Part shown: one piece after another, positions 42,792 through 51,188 of the stretch
Layout: the number at the start of each line of letters is the position of its first letter
Position numbering within the stretch: position 1 is the stretch's first letter
NCBI GenBank assembly: GCA_902801155.1
Contig: CADCHG010000005.1
Span: 1 to 64,000 of the forward strand
Reading direction: 5' to 3'
DNA from: an uncultured Prevotellaceae bacterium
GTDB lineage: Bacteria > Bacteroidota > Bacteroidia > Bacteroidales > Bacteroidaceae
Length of the DNA stretch: 64,000 bases
Notes under the pieces: generated by a model
What the model saw: the letters and a program-made list of their open reading frames with translations, nothing else
What the model was told of the DNA's origin: nothing
Databases searched by the model: none
Position numbers and translations under genes: made by a program

Positions 42792-43086
42792 CAAAAAAAC
42801 TACTGATAAAACAAAAACAAATAGAACAAAAGTTGGTAAAGCAGAAAAAAGCAAAACTATTTTTCCACATTATTCAGACATTCTTCCACAGACATTCTAT
42901 TTGCAGAAATTTCAGCGATGTAAATTCCTCTGTTTCATAATATTTACTAGCAGAAAGACACCTAAAACATGCATTACATATCACTTCATCTCAATAGTAT
43001 CATTTTTTTTGTTTCTTGATGCAATTTTTTTGCTTTTCCTGCATTATATTATATGATATAGGAAAATTTTAAAAACAAAAAAGAAT

Positions 43087-43821
43087 ATGATGAAACAGAA
43101 ACTCTATTTAGTAGCACTTTTATGCGTAACCCTATTCGGATTCGCTTCATGTCTATCTGATTCAGATGATGACAACAAACTGTTATTGACAGATTACTTC
43201 ACTATCACAGGTACTTATCCAAACTACAAACTCATTGGAGATGGCGGTGAGATTGTATATCCTACGACTGCCAGTGTCAATGACTGTACAGACAGCAAAG
43301 GATTTGGAGATCATAAGCGCGCACAGTTATACGCATACTACTCCCCAAAGGATACGACTATAGAGAATGGTACTACCATCATTCGCTATGCAGAACTTGA
43401 AGACGGTATATATTTTGAAGAGAAAAAAGCAATAACATTTGCAGAAGCTACCGAAGCTGGTATTCTGGAAGAAGATAGTATTTTCAATATTAAAGGTCAT
43501 AACAGTTGGCTGGCAAAAGGATATCTTTCATCTATCTTTACAGCAGACTACTCTATAGTAAACAATAAAGAAATCAAGCCTGGTGTAAATCTCTGCGCAA
43601 CAAGTACAGAAGAGAACGCCATCACTCTTAAATTTCTTTACAACCGTCACACACAGAAAACCAACGTCAGCTCCTACGAGGGACTATTTTATTACTCTTT
43701 CGACGTAACAAACCTCAATATTCCTGGCAATGATTCCATCACCATAACATTCGATGTTACTGGCTCAACCCTAAGTAAATTGAAGGTTGCACGCAGCGAC
43801 TTCTATTTCAAAGCTCAGTAG
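43087..43821 (+). CDS. NigD-like lipoprotein
   Basis: A 244-residue lipoprotein with lipobox GFASC (Cys near 22). Residues about 35-105 look like the NigD N-terminal OB-type domain (DYFTITGTYPNYKLIGDGGE, KRAQLYAYYSPKD), and about 115-240 like the C-terminal beta-sandwich (NLCATSTEENAITLKFLYNR, YYSFDVTNLNIPGNDSITI). NigD was named for a bacteriocin (nigrescin) gene cluster in Prevotella nigrescens; most relatives are of unknown function and no bacteriocin genes are nearby. The next gene is 56 bp downstream, so a two-gene unit is likely. Confidence 0.82.
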   Translation: MMKQKLYLVALLCVTLFGFASCLSDSDDDNKLLLTDYFTITGTYPNYKLIGDGGEIVYPTTASVNDCTDSKGFGDHKRAQLYAYYSPKDTTIENGTTIIRYAELEDGIYFEEKKAITFAEATEAGILEEDSIFNIKGHNSWLAKGYLSSIFTADYSIVNNKEIKPGVNLCATSTEENAITLKFLYNRHTQKTNVSSYEGLFYYSFDVTNLNIPGNDSITITFDVTGSTLSKLKVARSDFYFKAQ

Positions 43822-43877
43822 GTGGAAAGAATAATGTTCCTGAAACAAGGATAGCATAATATACTAAGGGAATAACA

Positions 43878-44549
43878 ATGAATTGTCTAAGAATATTAGT
43901 CTTGGCAACAATGGTATTTATGACCATTTCCGCCAAAGGGCAATGTAAATTCTGTAAATCCTACGAGGATTTTATAGATGACCACTGGGAAAAATTAGAC
44001 ACTGTATATTGCAAAAAACGTAGCAAAAGTCAGAAATTCTGGTGGGGCGGTAAAGACTATACTCTAACCACAGGAAACAAGGATTTAGACAAAGTCCTAA
44101 AATATGAAGCCTTCATTGTGATGCAATCAGACACTGCATATCTAAACTGTCGCAATGTCAGACATGACACCGTACTTTTGGGAAAAGGATATACCAAAGC
44201 AAAACGCTTTGGTGATCATGGATTGTTATTTGTCAGTCAATTTGCAAACAAAAAAACGGCGCAAGAAATTATGGGGGCAAGATACTTTGCGGGAGCTCTT
44301 GGCTCTATGTCCACTGCATCCGACTACGAGAAAAGACAGGTGTGCTACATAATTTCCTCTGGTGCAGATGGAATTGGCTATATAAACACTCGAATGGTTG
44401 ATGATGAGATGATAGAAGAAATGATGGAGAAAAACATCATAAAAGACGGTGGTCTATATCTCAAATATCTCTCCGAAGGGAAAAAGTGGCAACGAATACA
44501 TGCCTCACATGTTATTCCAATTCTCGAAGAGGCGGGACTTCTTAAGTAG
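43878..44549 (+). CDS. Secreted protein of unknown function
   Basis: A 223-residue exported protein with signal peptide ending SAKGQ near residue 22. The mature part begins CKFCKSYEDFIDDHWEKLDT, with a CxxC pair, and has TAYLNCRNVRHDTVLLGKGY, KAKRFGDHGLLFVSQFANKK and a C-terminal helical stretch with MVDDEMIEEMMEKNIIKDGG. The early N-terminal CxxC might be redox or structural, but no thioredoxin fold is apparent. Not confidently assigned to any family. Ends at a shared bidirectional terminator. Confidence 0.75.
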   Translation: MNCLRILVLATMVFMTISAKGQCKFCKSYEDFIDDHWEKLDTVYCKKRSKSQKFWWGGKDYTLTTGNKDLDKVLKYEAFIVMQSDTAYLNCRNVRHDTVLLGKGYTKAKRFGDHGLLFVSQFANKKTAQEIMGARYFAGALGSMSTASDYEKRQVCYIISSGADGIGYINTRMVDDEMIEEMMEKNIIKDGGLYLKYLSEGKKWQRIHASHVIPILEEAGLLK

Positions 44550-44582
44550 TGAGAATAGTAAAAAGCGTAAAGTACAAAATAA

Positions 44583-44620
44583 AACCAGTACCCCGATTTG
44601 AGGTACTGGTTTATTTTTGT
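44583..44620. terminator. Bidirectional terminator
   Basis: AACCAGTACC pairs with GGTACTGGTT around a 9-nt loop, followed by TTATTTTTG on plus and TTATTTTG on minus. It separates the convergent secreted-protein and oadB genes. Confidence 0.85.
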
Positions 44621-44639
44621 CTATATTTCAGCTATGTGA

Positions 44640-45899
44640 TTACTGAAGGAATGAGATAAGTACACCTGCAGCAACGGCAGAACCGATAACACCTGAGATG
44701 TTACTTGCCATACAATAGTTGAGAACGTGATTCTTTGGATCATACTGTGTAGCGATGTCATTAGCCACACGAGAAGCCATAGGAACGGCACTCAAACCTG
44801 TTGCGCCAACCAGCGGATTAACCTTCTTCTTTGTGAAGAGGTTGAAGATCTTCACCATACAGATACCTGCCGCAATAGAGAGAGCGAATGCGAGGAATCC
44901 ACCAACAACAATACCTATTGTCTGGAGGTTGAGGAATGCCTCTGCTGTCATTGTAGCACCAACAGAGAGACCGAGGAAGATAGTTGCGGTGTTCATGATA
45001 GCGTTAGAAGCTGTATCAAACAGACGACTTGTCATGCTACCAAGTTCCTTGATAAGGTTACCGAACATCAGCATACCTACGAGGCTCACAGCTGTTGGAA
45101 CAAGCAGAGCCACAACTGTAGTAACTGTGATTGGGAAGAGAATCTTCAGTACACGGAGATTCTTGATTTCAGTCTTGTTTGGGTACTTCTTATCCTGTTC
45201 CTTCATGTTGATCATAAGTTCCTTCTTTGAACAGAGAGCCTTAACCACGATAGGGATGATTACAGGCACGAGAGCCATGTATGAATAAGCTGCAATGGCA
45301 ATAGGACCGAGAAGTTCAGGAGCGAGTTTGATAGTTGTGAAGATAGCTGTAGGGCCATCGGCACCACCTATGATACCAAGAGATGCAGCCTGCTGTGGAG
45401 TGAAGCCCATAGCGAGAGCAGCAAGAAGAACTGCGAAGATACCAAACTGAGCACCTGCACCGAAGATAGAGAGACGAAGGTTACGAAGCATAGGACCGAA
45501 ATCAGTCAGCGCACCCACACCCATGAAGATTATAGGTGGTATGAAACCTGTCTTGATGCACATGTAGTAGATGAAGTTCATGAGTCCGAGATCATGCGCA
45601 ATCTTATGGAGAGGCATATCCCAGATTACTTCCTTATTGCCTGCAGCATCAAGCAGGAAACCGCCATTGCCATCAGGAATGAAGCCCTCGGAAGTAACGG
45701 TAGTAACACCCATGCCACCGCCAGGGAAGTTGGCGAGAAGTACGCCGAATCCGATTGGGATAAGCAGCAAAGGCTCATATTTCTTTACGATTCCCAGATA
45801 AAGAAGCACGAATGCTATGAGAATCATCAGAAGGAAAGACCAGTCACCGCCAGTCTGCGAGAACGCGGTCATTTCCCATATTTTCTGTAATATTTCCAT
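44640..45899 (-). CDS. oadB: Sodium-translocating decarboxylase beta subunit
   Basis: Membrane subunit that couples decarboxylation of the biotin-bound carboxyl group to sodium export. The 419-residue protein has about 9-11 hydrophobic segments, the conserved FPGGGMGV loop near 57-64, IIFMGVGALTDFGPMLRNLR near 125-143 and ASLGIIGGADGPTAIFTTIK near 190-208, whose Asp and Ser/Gly residues form the Na path by family knowledge, and a C-terminal NHVLNYCMASNISGVIGSAV. Third gene of the unit oadG-oadA-oadB, separated from oadA by a CTAG-rich tract of about 60 bp. Confidence 0.96.
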   Translation of the reverse strand: MEILQKIWEMTAFSQTGGDWSFLLMILIAFVLLYLGIVKKYEPLLLIPIGFGVLLANFPGGGMGVTTVTSEGFIPDGNGGFLLDAAGNKEVIWDMPLHKIAHDLGLMNFIYYMCIKTGFIPPIIFMGVGALTDFGPMLRNLRLSIFGAGAQFGIFAVLLAALAMGFTPQQAASLGIIGGADGPTAIFTTIKLAPELLGPIAIAAYSYMALVPVIIPIVVKALCSKKELMINMKEQDKKYPNKTEIKNLRVLKILFPITVTTVVALLVPTAVSLVGMLMFGNLIKELGSMTSRLFDTASNAIMNTATIFLGLSVGATMTAEAFLNLQTIGIVVGGFLAFALSIAAGICMVKIFNLFTKKKVNPLVGATGLSAVPMASRVANDIATQYDPKNHVLNYCMASNISGVIGSAVAAGVLISFLQ

Positions 45900-45902
45900 T
45901 TT

Positions 45903-45946
45903 TTTCTAGTTTTCTAGTTGTTCTAGTTTATCTAGCTATTCTAGAG
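45903..45946. repeat. CTAG-rich tract between oadA and oadB
   Basis: Six CTAG sites within about 44 bp in units such as TTTTCTAG and TTGTTCTAG. Same type as the tract at 11850-11905. Both lie between two genes of one transcription unit. Confidence 0.75.
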
Positions 45947-45962
45947 AATCTTGGGTAGGCTC

Positions 45963-47807
45963 TTATGCAATAGTCATCAGCACATCATCCTCTTCAACAG
46001 AGTCACCTGATGTGAAATTGATACTTGTGATAGTACCTGCCTTTTCTGCCTTGATACGGTTGAACACCTTCATAGCCTCGATATAGCAGATGATATCACC
46101 TTCCTCAACATGGTCGCCAACCTTCTTTGGAGTCTCACTTGAGTTGCTTACCATATAAGCCTTACCCTCCAGTGGAGCAAGAACCTCAAGGCCTTCGCCT
46201 ACTGGTGCTGCTGCGGCTGCAGGAGCTGCACTTGCTGCCGGAGCAGCTGCCGGCTTGTCACCGTATGCGATGTCAACCTTATAGCTCTGACCATTAACGG
46301 TAACTGTGATTGTCTGAGGCTGTGCGTCACCCTTAGGAGCATTCTTCTTAGCCTTACGCTCTGCAAGGTCAGCCTCGAAGTCAGCCTTAGCCTTACCGCT
46401 CTTGAATGCCTCATACTGCTGTGGGTGCATAGCATACTCGAAGAGTTCCTCATCATCCTCACCGAGATCCCAGCCGTTCTCCTTCATCTTCTGACGATAT
46501 ACGTCGAGATTGTCAGGATAGTTCTCCTGTGGGTCGGTTGTCATGAACTCACGTCCCTCAGCCTTAGCCATCTCAACGAAGATAGGATCAACAGGGCCTG
46601 CAAGCTTACCTGACTTACCAAGAATCATATCCCAGATATTGTCGGCAATCATTGACCAACGCTCCTTACCCTTCTCCATCTGCATCACGTTCATAAGAGC
46701 GAGGTTCTTAACATACTGAGAGAAAGGAGTAACGAGACATGGATATCCAACCTTAGGCCATACGTAAGCCACCTCATCAAAGAGCTTTACAAGAAGCTGG
46801 TCGGTTGTAAGCTCAGGCTGGTTGTTCTTCACCTTCCACTTATTGAGCGATTTGAGGTTATCCTCAAGGTCGGTCATAAGCGAACCCATCATACCGCCTG
46901 GAAGACCCGGCTTGATGAGCAATGAGTTGTTGAGGTGGTTCTGTGCAGGGATGTAATAGCCGAGGAAGTCGTCCATCATCTCCTGAATCTGTGAGCGAAC
47001 CTCCATATAAGCCTCCATGTTGATTTCCTTAACCTTGAAGCCTGCATCCTTCAGCATCTCCTGAACAGCGATGATATCAGCATGACCTGTACCCCAAGAG
47101 AGTGGTGCTACAGCAGTATCGATATAGTCACAGCCATTGCGACATACCTCAAGGATGCTTGCCATGTTGAAACCAGGACCAGCGTGAGAGTGATACTGAA
47201 TGATGATATCCTCCTTGTAAGCCTTGATACCGGCAGTAATCTTACCGAGAGTCTCTGGACGACCGATACCTGCCATATCCTTCAGACAGATTTCGTCAGC
47301 ACCAGCGTCGATGAACTGCTTAGCAAGGTTTACGTAATATTCTACTGTGTGGATTGGAGAGTGAGTGATACAAAGCGAAGCCTGAGCAATCATGCCACCT
47401 TCCTTTGCATACTTGATTGAGGGAATCACGTTGCGTGGGTCATTAAGACCGCAGAAGATACGTGTGATATCCGTACCCTGAACGTGCTTTACCTTATAGA
47501 AGAGGCGACGCAAGTCTTTTGGACATGGACTCATGCGAAGTGCGTTGAGCGCACGGTCAAGCATGTGAGTCTGGATGCCAGCCTCATGGAAAGGCTTTGT
47601 CCACTTGCGTACTGCGATATTTGGGTTCTCGCCATAGAGGAGGTTGACCTGCTCGAAGCCACCGCCATTGGTTTCTACACGGTCGAAACATCCCATCTTG
47701 ATGATAGCAGGAGCGACCTTTAAAAGCTGGTCAACACGTGGCTGATACTTTCCGGCACTCTGCCACATATCACGAAAGACCAAACTGAACTTTATCTCTT
47801 TTGCCAT
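45963..47807 (-). CDS. oadA: Oxaloacetate decarboxylase/carboxyltransferase alpha subunit, biotinylated
   Basis: Transfers CO2 from a keto acid (probably oxaloacetate) to its own biotin. The 614-residue protein starts with the carboxyltransferase TIM barrel (FSLVFRDMWQSAGK, with RDMWQS replacing the common RDAHQS), includes QASLCITHSPIHTVEYYVN, EICLKDMAGI, the metal-binding QYHSHAGPGF with HSHAGPG, and DYIDTAVAPLSWGTGH. A Pro/Ala linker near 520-545 leads to the biotinyl domain with EAMKVFNRI, where the Lys is biotinylated. It is the PycB/OadA type rather than the propionyl/methylmalonyl MmdA type. Its stop is followed by GAGCCTACC, the 3'-end repeat lead. Confidence 0.95.
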   Translation of the reverse strand: MAKEIKFSLVFRDMWQSAGKYQPRVDQLLKVAPAIIKMGCFDRVETNGGGFEQVNLLYGENPNIAVRKWTKPFHEAGIQTHMLDRALNALRMSPCPKDLRRLFYKVKHVQGTDITRIFCGLNDPRNVIPSIKYAKEGGMIAQASLCITHSPIHTVEYYVNLAKQFIDAGADEICLKDMAGIGRPETLGKITAGIKAYKEDIIIQYHSHAGPGFNMASILEVCRNGCDYIDTAVAPLSWGTGHADIIAVQEMLKDAGFKVKEINMEAYMEVRSQIQEMMDDFLGYYIPAQNHLNNSLLIKPGLPGGMMGSLMTDLEDNLKSLNKWKVKNNQPELTTDQLLVKLFDEVAYVWPKVGYPCLVTPFSQYVKNLALMNVMQMEKGKERWSMIADNIWDMILGKSGKLAGPVDPIFVEMAKAEGREFMTTDPQENYPDNLDVYRQKMKENGWDLGEDDEELFEYAMHPQQYEAFKSGKAKADFEADLAERKAKKNAPKGDAQPQTITVTVNGQSYKVDIAYGDKPAAAPAASAAPAAAAAPVGEGLEVLAPLEGKAYMVSNSSETPKKVGDHVEEGDIICYIEAMKVFNRIKAEKAGTITSINFTSGDSVEEDDVLMTIA

Positions 47808-47882
47808 TGTTTTATAGTGATTTGTTATTATCTTTCCACCTTACATCTTCCACCAGAACTACGTCTGGCATAACAAAAAAAG

Positions 47883-48146
47883 TTAGGCTTTTGTTACGTT
47901 TGTTACTGTACCCTTTCCACCTGTAATCTGAGCTACAGTAGCCTTGATTACGTCCATTACGGCAGCATCAATCTTGGCTGGAGCCGCAGCCGGCGCAGCC
48001 TTCTTCTTTGGAGCTTCCTCCTCAGGGCACACTTTGTTTACGATTTTAATGAGCACGTTGCTCAAGTTGATGACAATAAGCAATATGGCAAAAACTGTCA
48101 CCATACCGATAGCCATCAGGGTTAAACCTAATCCGAGGTTTTCCAT
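47883..48146 (-). CDS. oadG: OadG-family small subunit of the sodium-pumping decarboxylase
   Basis: An 87-residue single-span membrane protein that bridges alpha and beta subunits. The N-terminal helix is LTLMAIGMVTVFAILLIVIN, followed by a short Ala/Lys/Pro linker (APKKKAAPAAAPA) and a C-terminal helix. It is the first gene of the operon. The last two codons and the stop are AAA GCC TAA, identical to the lead of the 3'-end repeat family, here without its GC-rich core. Confidence 0.9.
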   Translation of the reverse strand: MENLGLGLTLMAIGMVTVFAILLIVINLSNVLIKIVNKVCPEEEAPKKKAAPAAAPAKIDAAVMDVIKATVAQITGGKGTVTNVTKA

Positions 48147-48255
48147 ACTTATTCTAAATTGTTTACTGAATAGTGAATATTGCTAATATCTATTTAGGTG
48201 ATTCGCTCCACAGCCCATGTCCCCAAGACATTGCCGATATGAGCCAAAATCGCCA

Positions 48256-48263
48256 CAAAGTTA
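48256..48263 (-). promoter_or_regulatory. -7 box of the oadGAB operon
   Basis: TAACTTTG on the minus strand, about 110 nt before the oadG start. Confidence 0.6.
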
Positions 48264-48386
48264 ATAAAAAAAAACGACATTAGCAAAAAATCGCCAATAT
48301 AAATGACCTACTTTTTCGAAAAAATTACAAATCACTAGATTTTCAGCGTTTTTTCTTACAAATTCAAGTTTTCTATCTACCCCACT

Positions 48387-49403
48387 CTACCCTGTAAATC
48401 CAAGATTAGGATAGCTTGCCCCTGACAGAAATGCCTCTATATCATCCTGCAACTTGCGGAAAGGTGCAGAGCGGAAATATCCCGTACTCTTCTTCATCAT
48501 CTGAGAAGAATCGGTTTGTGAATGCTGATAGGCAGAAAGCTCATTCTGACGCTGAGTGACATGACACGCCTTCTGGCGTATCTCCGTTTCACGTTCAACC
48601 CTAAGTCTCTCACACACACGACCTACAAGCGGAGCAACAACGTTATCAAACAGATGATGCCCCTGAACATAAAGGTATGTGGTCTGTGGAGTAACTCCAA
48701 GACTCACAAGTTCTTTCTCAAGCGCCTCATACTCTCTTCTGAGTCCCTGATGATTCCTACGCACCTCCGCTAACCTTACATCCACCTTACGCTGTAATTT
48801 GTCAAGAGCAGCCTGCGGATCTGCCAGCGAGAATTTTCCCATCTCTATCACCACATTCATGTCACTCATAGTGAAATCATGAAACTGATGACGACGGTAA
48901 AGCAGTATGTTCCAAACAAATAGAGGATATATTATTTCCGAATAACGGGTCATGAACCACACGAAATCAAAGATGTGGTGATCGTTGAGAGTAGCCATCA
49001 CACATACATTATGCAAGGAAGGAGCATAACACTGGTAATTCTCAATGGCATAGACGTATGTATGAAACACGTAGGGGCATCCTATCACCGCACGTGAGTT
49101 CTCCGTAATTCCTTGAAGCAGATAGTCATAGTCAGCATCCACACAGGCTATCATATCACGTCCACCACCTTCATTGAGCATAGACATTATAGCCTTTTTC
49201 TTACCCTTGGACAAAGTGTTTCTCGTTGGGAGCATGACCTCAAAATAGCGCGTCTCGTTCTCATATTCGCTGAGCACGGTACGCCAGAATAGCACATCGT
49301 CGTAACTCTCCACATAAGCTACGATACGCCGTCTTGCCCTCTTTCCATGAATGGCATTAGCAGCACTCAGATAATTTGATGATATTCTCAATGACTTTAC
49401 CAT
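48387..49403 (-). CDS. DUF4435 (TOPRIM-like) protein paired with an ABC-type ATPase
   Basis: A 338-residue protein. TOPRIM-like residues are visible: E32 in IVAYVESYDDVLFW, the acidic CVDADYDYLL with D89, D91 and D93, and E121-N122 in YAIENYQCY. The central part is helical with a long charged coiled coil (about 200-245). The C-terminus includes STGYFRSAPFRKLQDDIEAF. DUF4435 proteins are the nuclease-like partners (AriB type) of OLD/PARIS ATPases by family knowledge. The ATPase gene lies directly upstream with a gap of only 10 bp. Its substrate is not known; the acidic residues appear intact. Confidence 0.85.
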   Translation of the reverse strand: MVKSLRISSNYLSAANAIHGKRARRRIVAYVESYDDVLFWRTVLSEYENETRYFEVMLPTRNTLSKGKKKAIMSMLNEGGGRDMIACVDADYDYLLQGITENSRAVIGCPYVFHTYVYAIENYQCYAPSLHNVCVMATLNDHHIFDFVWFMTRYSEIIYPLFVWNILLYRRHQFHDFTMSDMNVVIEMGKFSLADPQAALDKLQRKVDVRLAEVRRNHQGLRREYEALEKELVSLGVTPQTTYLYVQGHHLFDNVVAPLVGRVCERLRVERETEIRQKACHVTQRQNELSAYQHSQTDSSQMMKKSTGYFRSAPFRKLQDDIEAFLSGASYPNLGFTG

Positions 49404-49413
49404 CCGTCAACCC

Positions 49414-50259
49414 TTAATTTCTTAGTTTCTTAACCTCTTTATTGTCAATTTCTATCTCACTCACCTCCGTAACTCTGTCTATCCAACCATTCAATATCAT
49501 GGCAGGAGAATGCGTGGTAAGGATAATCTGAACATTCGGATTAAGATCCATTATAAGGTCGATGAGCTGTTCCTGCCAATCCACGTGCAGACTGACCTCC
49601 GGCTCATCCATAAATAGTACGTAAGGCTGTGAGTCCTCCACAAGTACAGTAAGCAGAATCACGAGCATCTGCTTCTCACCACTTGAAAGCTGATATGCCG
49701 TCAGTTCCTCACCCACCTGCGAGAAACGAATCTCATTGGCAGAACGTATCACTTTCTTGCCCGTCTCGGCATACAATTCATCGAGTACATTATGGAAATG
49801 CACCTTCACATTCGACAGTTTCTGAGCCTCATCGGCATTGCCTTCCTGTAGGGCTGCAATCATCCTGTTTCCGAGATTCACCTGATAGTCAAGGTATCTG
49901 CGCTGGAGATTGAAGAGCTGAAGGTCAAGTTCTGTGGCGATCTGGAAATCAAGCTTTGTAGCCATCTCCGAATTGATAAGCGGACGATCAAAAGAGCGTA
50001 TTACATCAAAGCGTATAAGCTCCGAATCAGCAGGATAGAAGTCAAGATGCACACCGTTCTCCTCAAGTGCAGCAAGCACCCCGCCTGGGGCAAGTTTCTG
50101 ATGCAGAGGTGTCACGACCTTATTTAATATGGTACTCTTACCCACACCATTAACGCCACTTAGTATATTCACTCTACGGTCAAGCGACCATACGATGTGT
50201 TTCTTACCGCTCCAAAGAGAATCGATTTCTATCTTTGTAATATAGTCTGCGTACTTCAT
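49414..50259 (-). CDS. ABC/SMC-type AAA ATPase partner of DUF4435
   Basis: A 281-residue ATPase. Walker A is GVNGVGKST near 35-43, a Q/R-rich central lid runs about 100-170, the ABC signature is LSSGEKQM near 195-202, Walker B is YVLFMDEPEVSLH near 218-230, and the switch His lies in LTTHSP near 252. This resembles the OLD/RecF-like AAA_15/AAA_21 family. The start at 50259 is chosen because AGGAG lies just upstream and the -7 box is at 50284-50291. Shorter than typical AriA ATPases of PARIS, with no DNA-binding domain seen. Forms a two-gene operon with DUF4435. Confidence 0.88.
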   Translation of the reverse strand: MKYADYITKIEIDSLWSGKKHIVWSLDRRVNILSGVNGVGKSTILNKVVTPLHQKLAPGGVLAALEENGVHLDFYPADSELIRFDVIRSFDRPLINSEMATKLDFQIATELDLQLFNLQRRYLDYQVNLGNRMIAALQEGNADEAQKLSNVKVHFHNVLDELYAETGKKVIRSANEIRFSQVGEELTAYQLSSGEKQMLVILLTVLVEDSQPYVLFMDEPEVSLHVDWQEQLIDLIMDLNPNVQIILTTHSPAMILNGWIDRVTEVSEIEIDNKEVKKLRN

Positions 50260-50283
50260 ACTCCTTGTTTTAGTTATCGACTG

Positions 50284-50291
50284 CAAATATA
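50284..50291 (-). promoter_or_regulatory. -7 box of the ATPase-DUF4435 operon
   Basis: TATATTTG on the minus strand, 25 nt before the ATPase start. Confidence 0.65.
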
Positions 50292-50388
50292 GTAATTATT
50301 TTTTATAAAACGATAATTTTTACCAATCTTTTATGCTGCTCAAAGTGCCTTTCATGCTTTTTCTTTCGTTTTTCTTGTTTTTTTTGCC

Positions 50389-50396
50389 TATCTTTG
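50389..50396 (+). promoter_or_regulatory. -7 box of the nitroreductase gene
   Basis: TATCTTTG followed by CACACGC, about 46 nt before the ATG at 50443. The upstream DNA is T-rich and no single -33 element stands out. Confidence 0.6.
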
Positions 50397-50442
50397 CACA
50401 CGCAAATTGATAATTAAAAACAAGAAAAAAAATAAACAGACT

Positions 50443-50967
50443 ATGGATTTCAAAGATTTGGCGCAGATGCGTCGTAGCCACCGCAAGTTCACAGAAGAGG
50501 CTGTAAGTAAGGATGATATCAAACTCATTCTCCGCTCAGCTCTCATGTCACCAACATCTAAAGGGCAGCGTAACTGGCAGTTCGTAGTGGTAAAGGACAA
50601 GGAGAAGATTGCAGCCCTTTCCACAGCAAAGGATCTCGGCGGACAGTTCCTTGCCACCGCCCCTGTATGTATCGCTGTCTTTGGCGATGCCTCTGAGAAC
50701 GACTGCTGGGTAGAAGACGGCAGTATTGCAGCTATCTCAATGCAGTATCAGGCAGAGGACCTCGGTCTCGGCTCTTGTTGGGCACAGATGCGTGCTCGTG
50801 GTCTTAAGGACGGTACTCCTGCCGATGTTTCCATCCAGAAAATCCTCTCCATTCCCGAGAACCTCTCATGCCTCTGCATCCTCGGCATTGGCCATAAGGC
50901 TGATGAGCGTAAGCCTCAGAACGAGGACAAACTCAAATGGGAAAATGTAAGGTGGACAGAATTATAA
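50443..50967 (+). CDS. Nitroreductase-family protein
   Basis: A 174-residue flavin-dependent oxidoreductase. The FMN-binding start MRRSHRKFTEEAVSKDDIKL near 8-27 is followed by LMSPTSKGQRNWQFVVVKDK, the central APVCIAVFGDASENDCWVED, and SMQYQAEDLGLGSCWAQMRA with the second flavin-contact region. The start at 50443 (MDFKDLAQM) is preferred over the longer frame from 50407, which begins in an AT-rich leader. Natural substrate unknown; such enzymes reduce nitro compounds or quinones with NAD(P)H. A foldback element starts on the base after its TAA. Confidence 0.93.
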   Translation: MDFKDLAQMRRSHRKFTEEAVSKDDIKLILRSALMSPTSKGQRNWQFVVVKDKEKIAALSTAKDLGGQFLATAPVCIAVFGDASENDCWVEDGSIAAISMQYQAEDLGLGSCWAQMRARGLKDGTPADVSIQKILSIPENLSCLCILGIGHKADERKPQNEDKLKWENVRWTEL

Positions 50968-51159
50968 GGTGGGCTCTATAAATTACCACCGTAAAATTCA
51001 CGAATCGAACAAGGGTTACGTTTTGTTACCTTTCGGTCTCTTTTCGGCTCAATTTGTAAGTTCACTCAGTCGTTATGCCCGCATAACTCCTTCGTTCATT
51101 TACAAACTGACCTCGAAAACAGCCTTGAAATCTAACAAAGCTAATTTATAGAACCCACC
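50968..51159. repeat. 192-bp foldback element with 18-bp terminal inverted repeats
   Basis: GGTGGGCTCTATAAATTA (50968-50985) and TAATTTATAGAACCCACC (51142-51159) are reverse complements with one mismatch. Inside, TTTGTAAGTTCACTCAGTCG and CTTCGTTCATTTACAAA form a second imperfect inverted repeat around GTTATGCCCGCATAAC. It begins directly after the nitroreductase stop codon and has no ORF. MITE-like; no clear target duplication seen. Confidence 0.78.
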
Positions 51160-51188
51160 ATAACACTTTCGGATGCAAAAAAAAATAG

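Noticed and set aside
43087-43821. Bacteriocin (nigrescin-like) locus
   Set aside because: Only a NigD-like lipoprotein is seen; no precursor, transporter or maturation gene accompanies it.
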